Below, piece by piece: positions 12,922-13,266 of a DNA stretch of 13,266 bases; the stretch's first letter is position 1; each line of letters begins with the position of its first letter. The DNA is taken from NCBI GenBank assembly GCA_030666985.1, contig DAOUWT010000048.1, forward strand, positions 1 through 13,266. The letters are read 5' to 3'. Under the pieces are notes generated by a model. That model ran no database searches and had not been told where the DNA came from. It was given only the letters and a program-made list of their open reading frames with translations. The stretch comes from Chloroflexota bacterium. GTDB lineage: Bacteria > Chloroflexota > Anaerolineae > Anaerolineales > UBA11858. The position numbers and the translations under genes were made by a program.

Positions 12922-13266
12922 TTACTCCACCACCCGCAAGAATTTTCGTTTGCCCACGCGCAACACGCCAGGGCTTGGGAAAACCTCGAAGGGATCGGTC
13001 AACTTCTCCCCATCCAAGCTGACGGCGCCTTGTTCGAGCATCCGCCGCCCCTCCCCGCGACTTGACACCAACCCGCTGCCGGCCAGCACATCCAAAACCG
13101 TTTGCACATCCTTTAGCGCGTATTCGGGCATATCCTCCGGGAGCTTGCTCTCCTGAAAAACACGCACGAAGGCGGATTCCGCATCTTGGGCAGCACCTTC
13201 GCTGTGGTAGATGGCGACAACCTCGTGGGCTAGCTTCATCTTCGCGTCGCGGGGGTGCAGCTTCCC
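12922..13266 (-). CDS. tyrS: Tyrosyl-tRNA synthetase, C-terminal part (5' end beyond window)
   Basis: The frame is open at the right edge and gives the last 114 residues. It begins GKLHPRDAKMKLAHEVVAIYH, the conserved segment that follows the catalytic domain in bacterial TyrS. A helical linker comes next (FVRVFQESKLPEDMPEYAL). An S4 RNA-binding domain closes the protein: VLAGSGLVSSRGEGRRMLEQ, then GAVSLDGEKLTDPFEVF, then VLRVGKRKFLRVV and a TAA stop at 12924-12922. TyrS charges tRNA-Tyr in the cytoplasm; the S4 domain contacts the tRNA. The catalytic HIGH/KMSKS motifs lie outside the window. Its convergent placement against fumB is probably created by the misjoin at about 12920, so the neighbourhood should not be trusted. 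Confidence 0.9.
   Translation of the reverse strand, partial: GKLHPRDAKMKLAHEVVAIYHSEGAAQDAESAFVRVFQESKLPEDMPEYALKDVQTVLDVLAGSGLVSSRGEGRRMLEQGAVSLDGEKLTDPFEVFPSPGVLRVGKRKFLRVVE

Noticed and set aside
12884..12923. Inverted repeat as a tyrS terminator
   Set aside because: The arms pair over 9 bp, but the segment lies in the low-quality G-rich zone and appears to include fumB codons, so I do not call it as a confident terminator.

Overview
The window looks like a chromosomal fragment of an uncultured or draft-assembled Chloroflexi bacterium, probably class Anaerolineae. This rests on protein resemblance only: a MutL/GlmL-like ASKHA protein beside a DUF6754-like protein, a CxxC zinc-ribbon membrane protein with a long acidic linker, and a small protein ending in a PKTG-plus-membrane-anchor tail, together with a Chloroflexi-like phosphohexomutase. 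Shine-Dalgarno use is ordinary, and GTG is used as a start as well as ATG.

Layout. Positions 1-~925 hold the 5' part of an insertion sequence with a minus-strand DDE transposase, cut by the window edge. Positions 1003-2466 (+) encode a phosphoglucomutase/phosphomannomutase. Positions 2467-3070 are non-coding: a strong bidirectional terminator, then two abutting palindromic elements and short diverged direct repeats. Positions 3071-11656 carry one long minus-strand gene run read from right to left: a 92-aa protein, a DUF6754-like membrane protein, a six-TM protein, a zinc-ribbon/acidic-repeat membrane protein, another six-TM protein, a MutL-like ASKHA protein, a barrel-sandwich-hybrid protein and a PKTG-tailed protein. 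Most joints are overlaps of 4 bp or gaps under 40 bp, so this is very likely one operon. Positions 11657-11886 are a divergent promoter region. Positions 11887-12762 (+) encode the alpha subunit of a two-subunit class I fumarase, followed by a damaged start of the beta subunit. The right edge is the convergent 3' end of tyrS.

Main biological interest: the eight-gene operon. A soluble ASKHA ATPase of the glutamate-mutase 'MutL' family sits here without any mutase gene, among three or four membrane proteins, one with a zinc ribbon, a long repetitive acidic tail and an extracytoplasmic domain. I infer a membrane-associated complex of unknown function.

Main caution: two stretches (1-~110 and ~12804-12921) look like real coding sequence (transposase and fumarase beta) whose bases have been smeared into homopolymers while the reading frame is mostly kept. 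This suggests low-quality consensus at old contig ends. The fumB-tyrS junction is then probably an assembly misjoin rather than biology.
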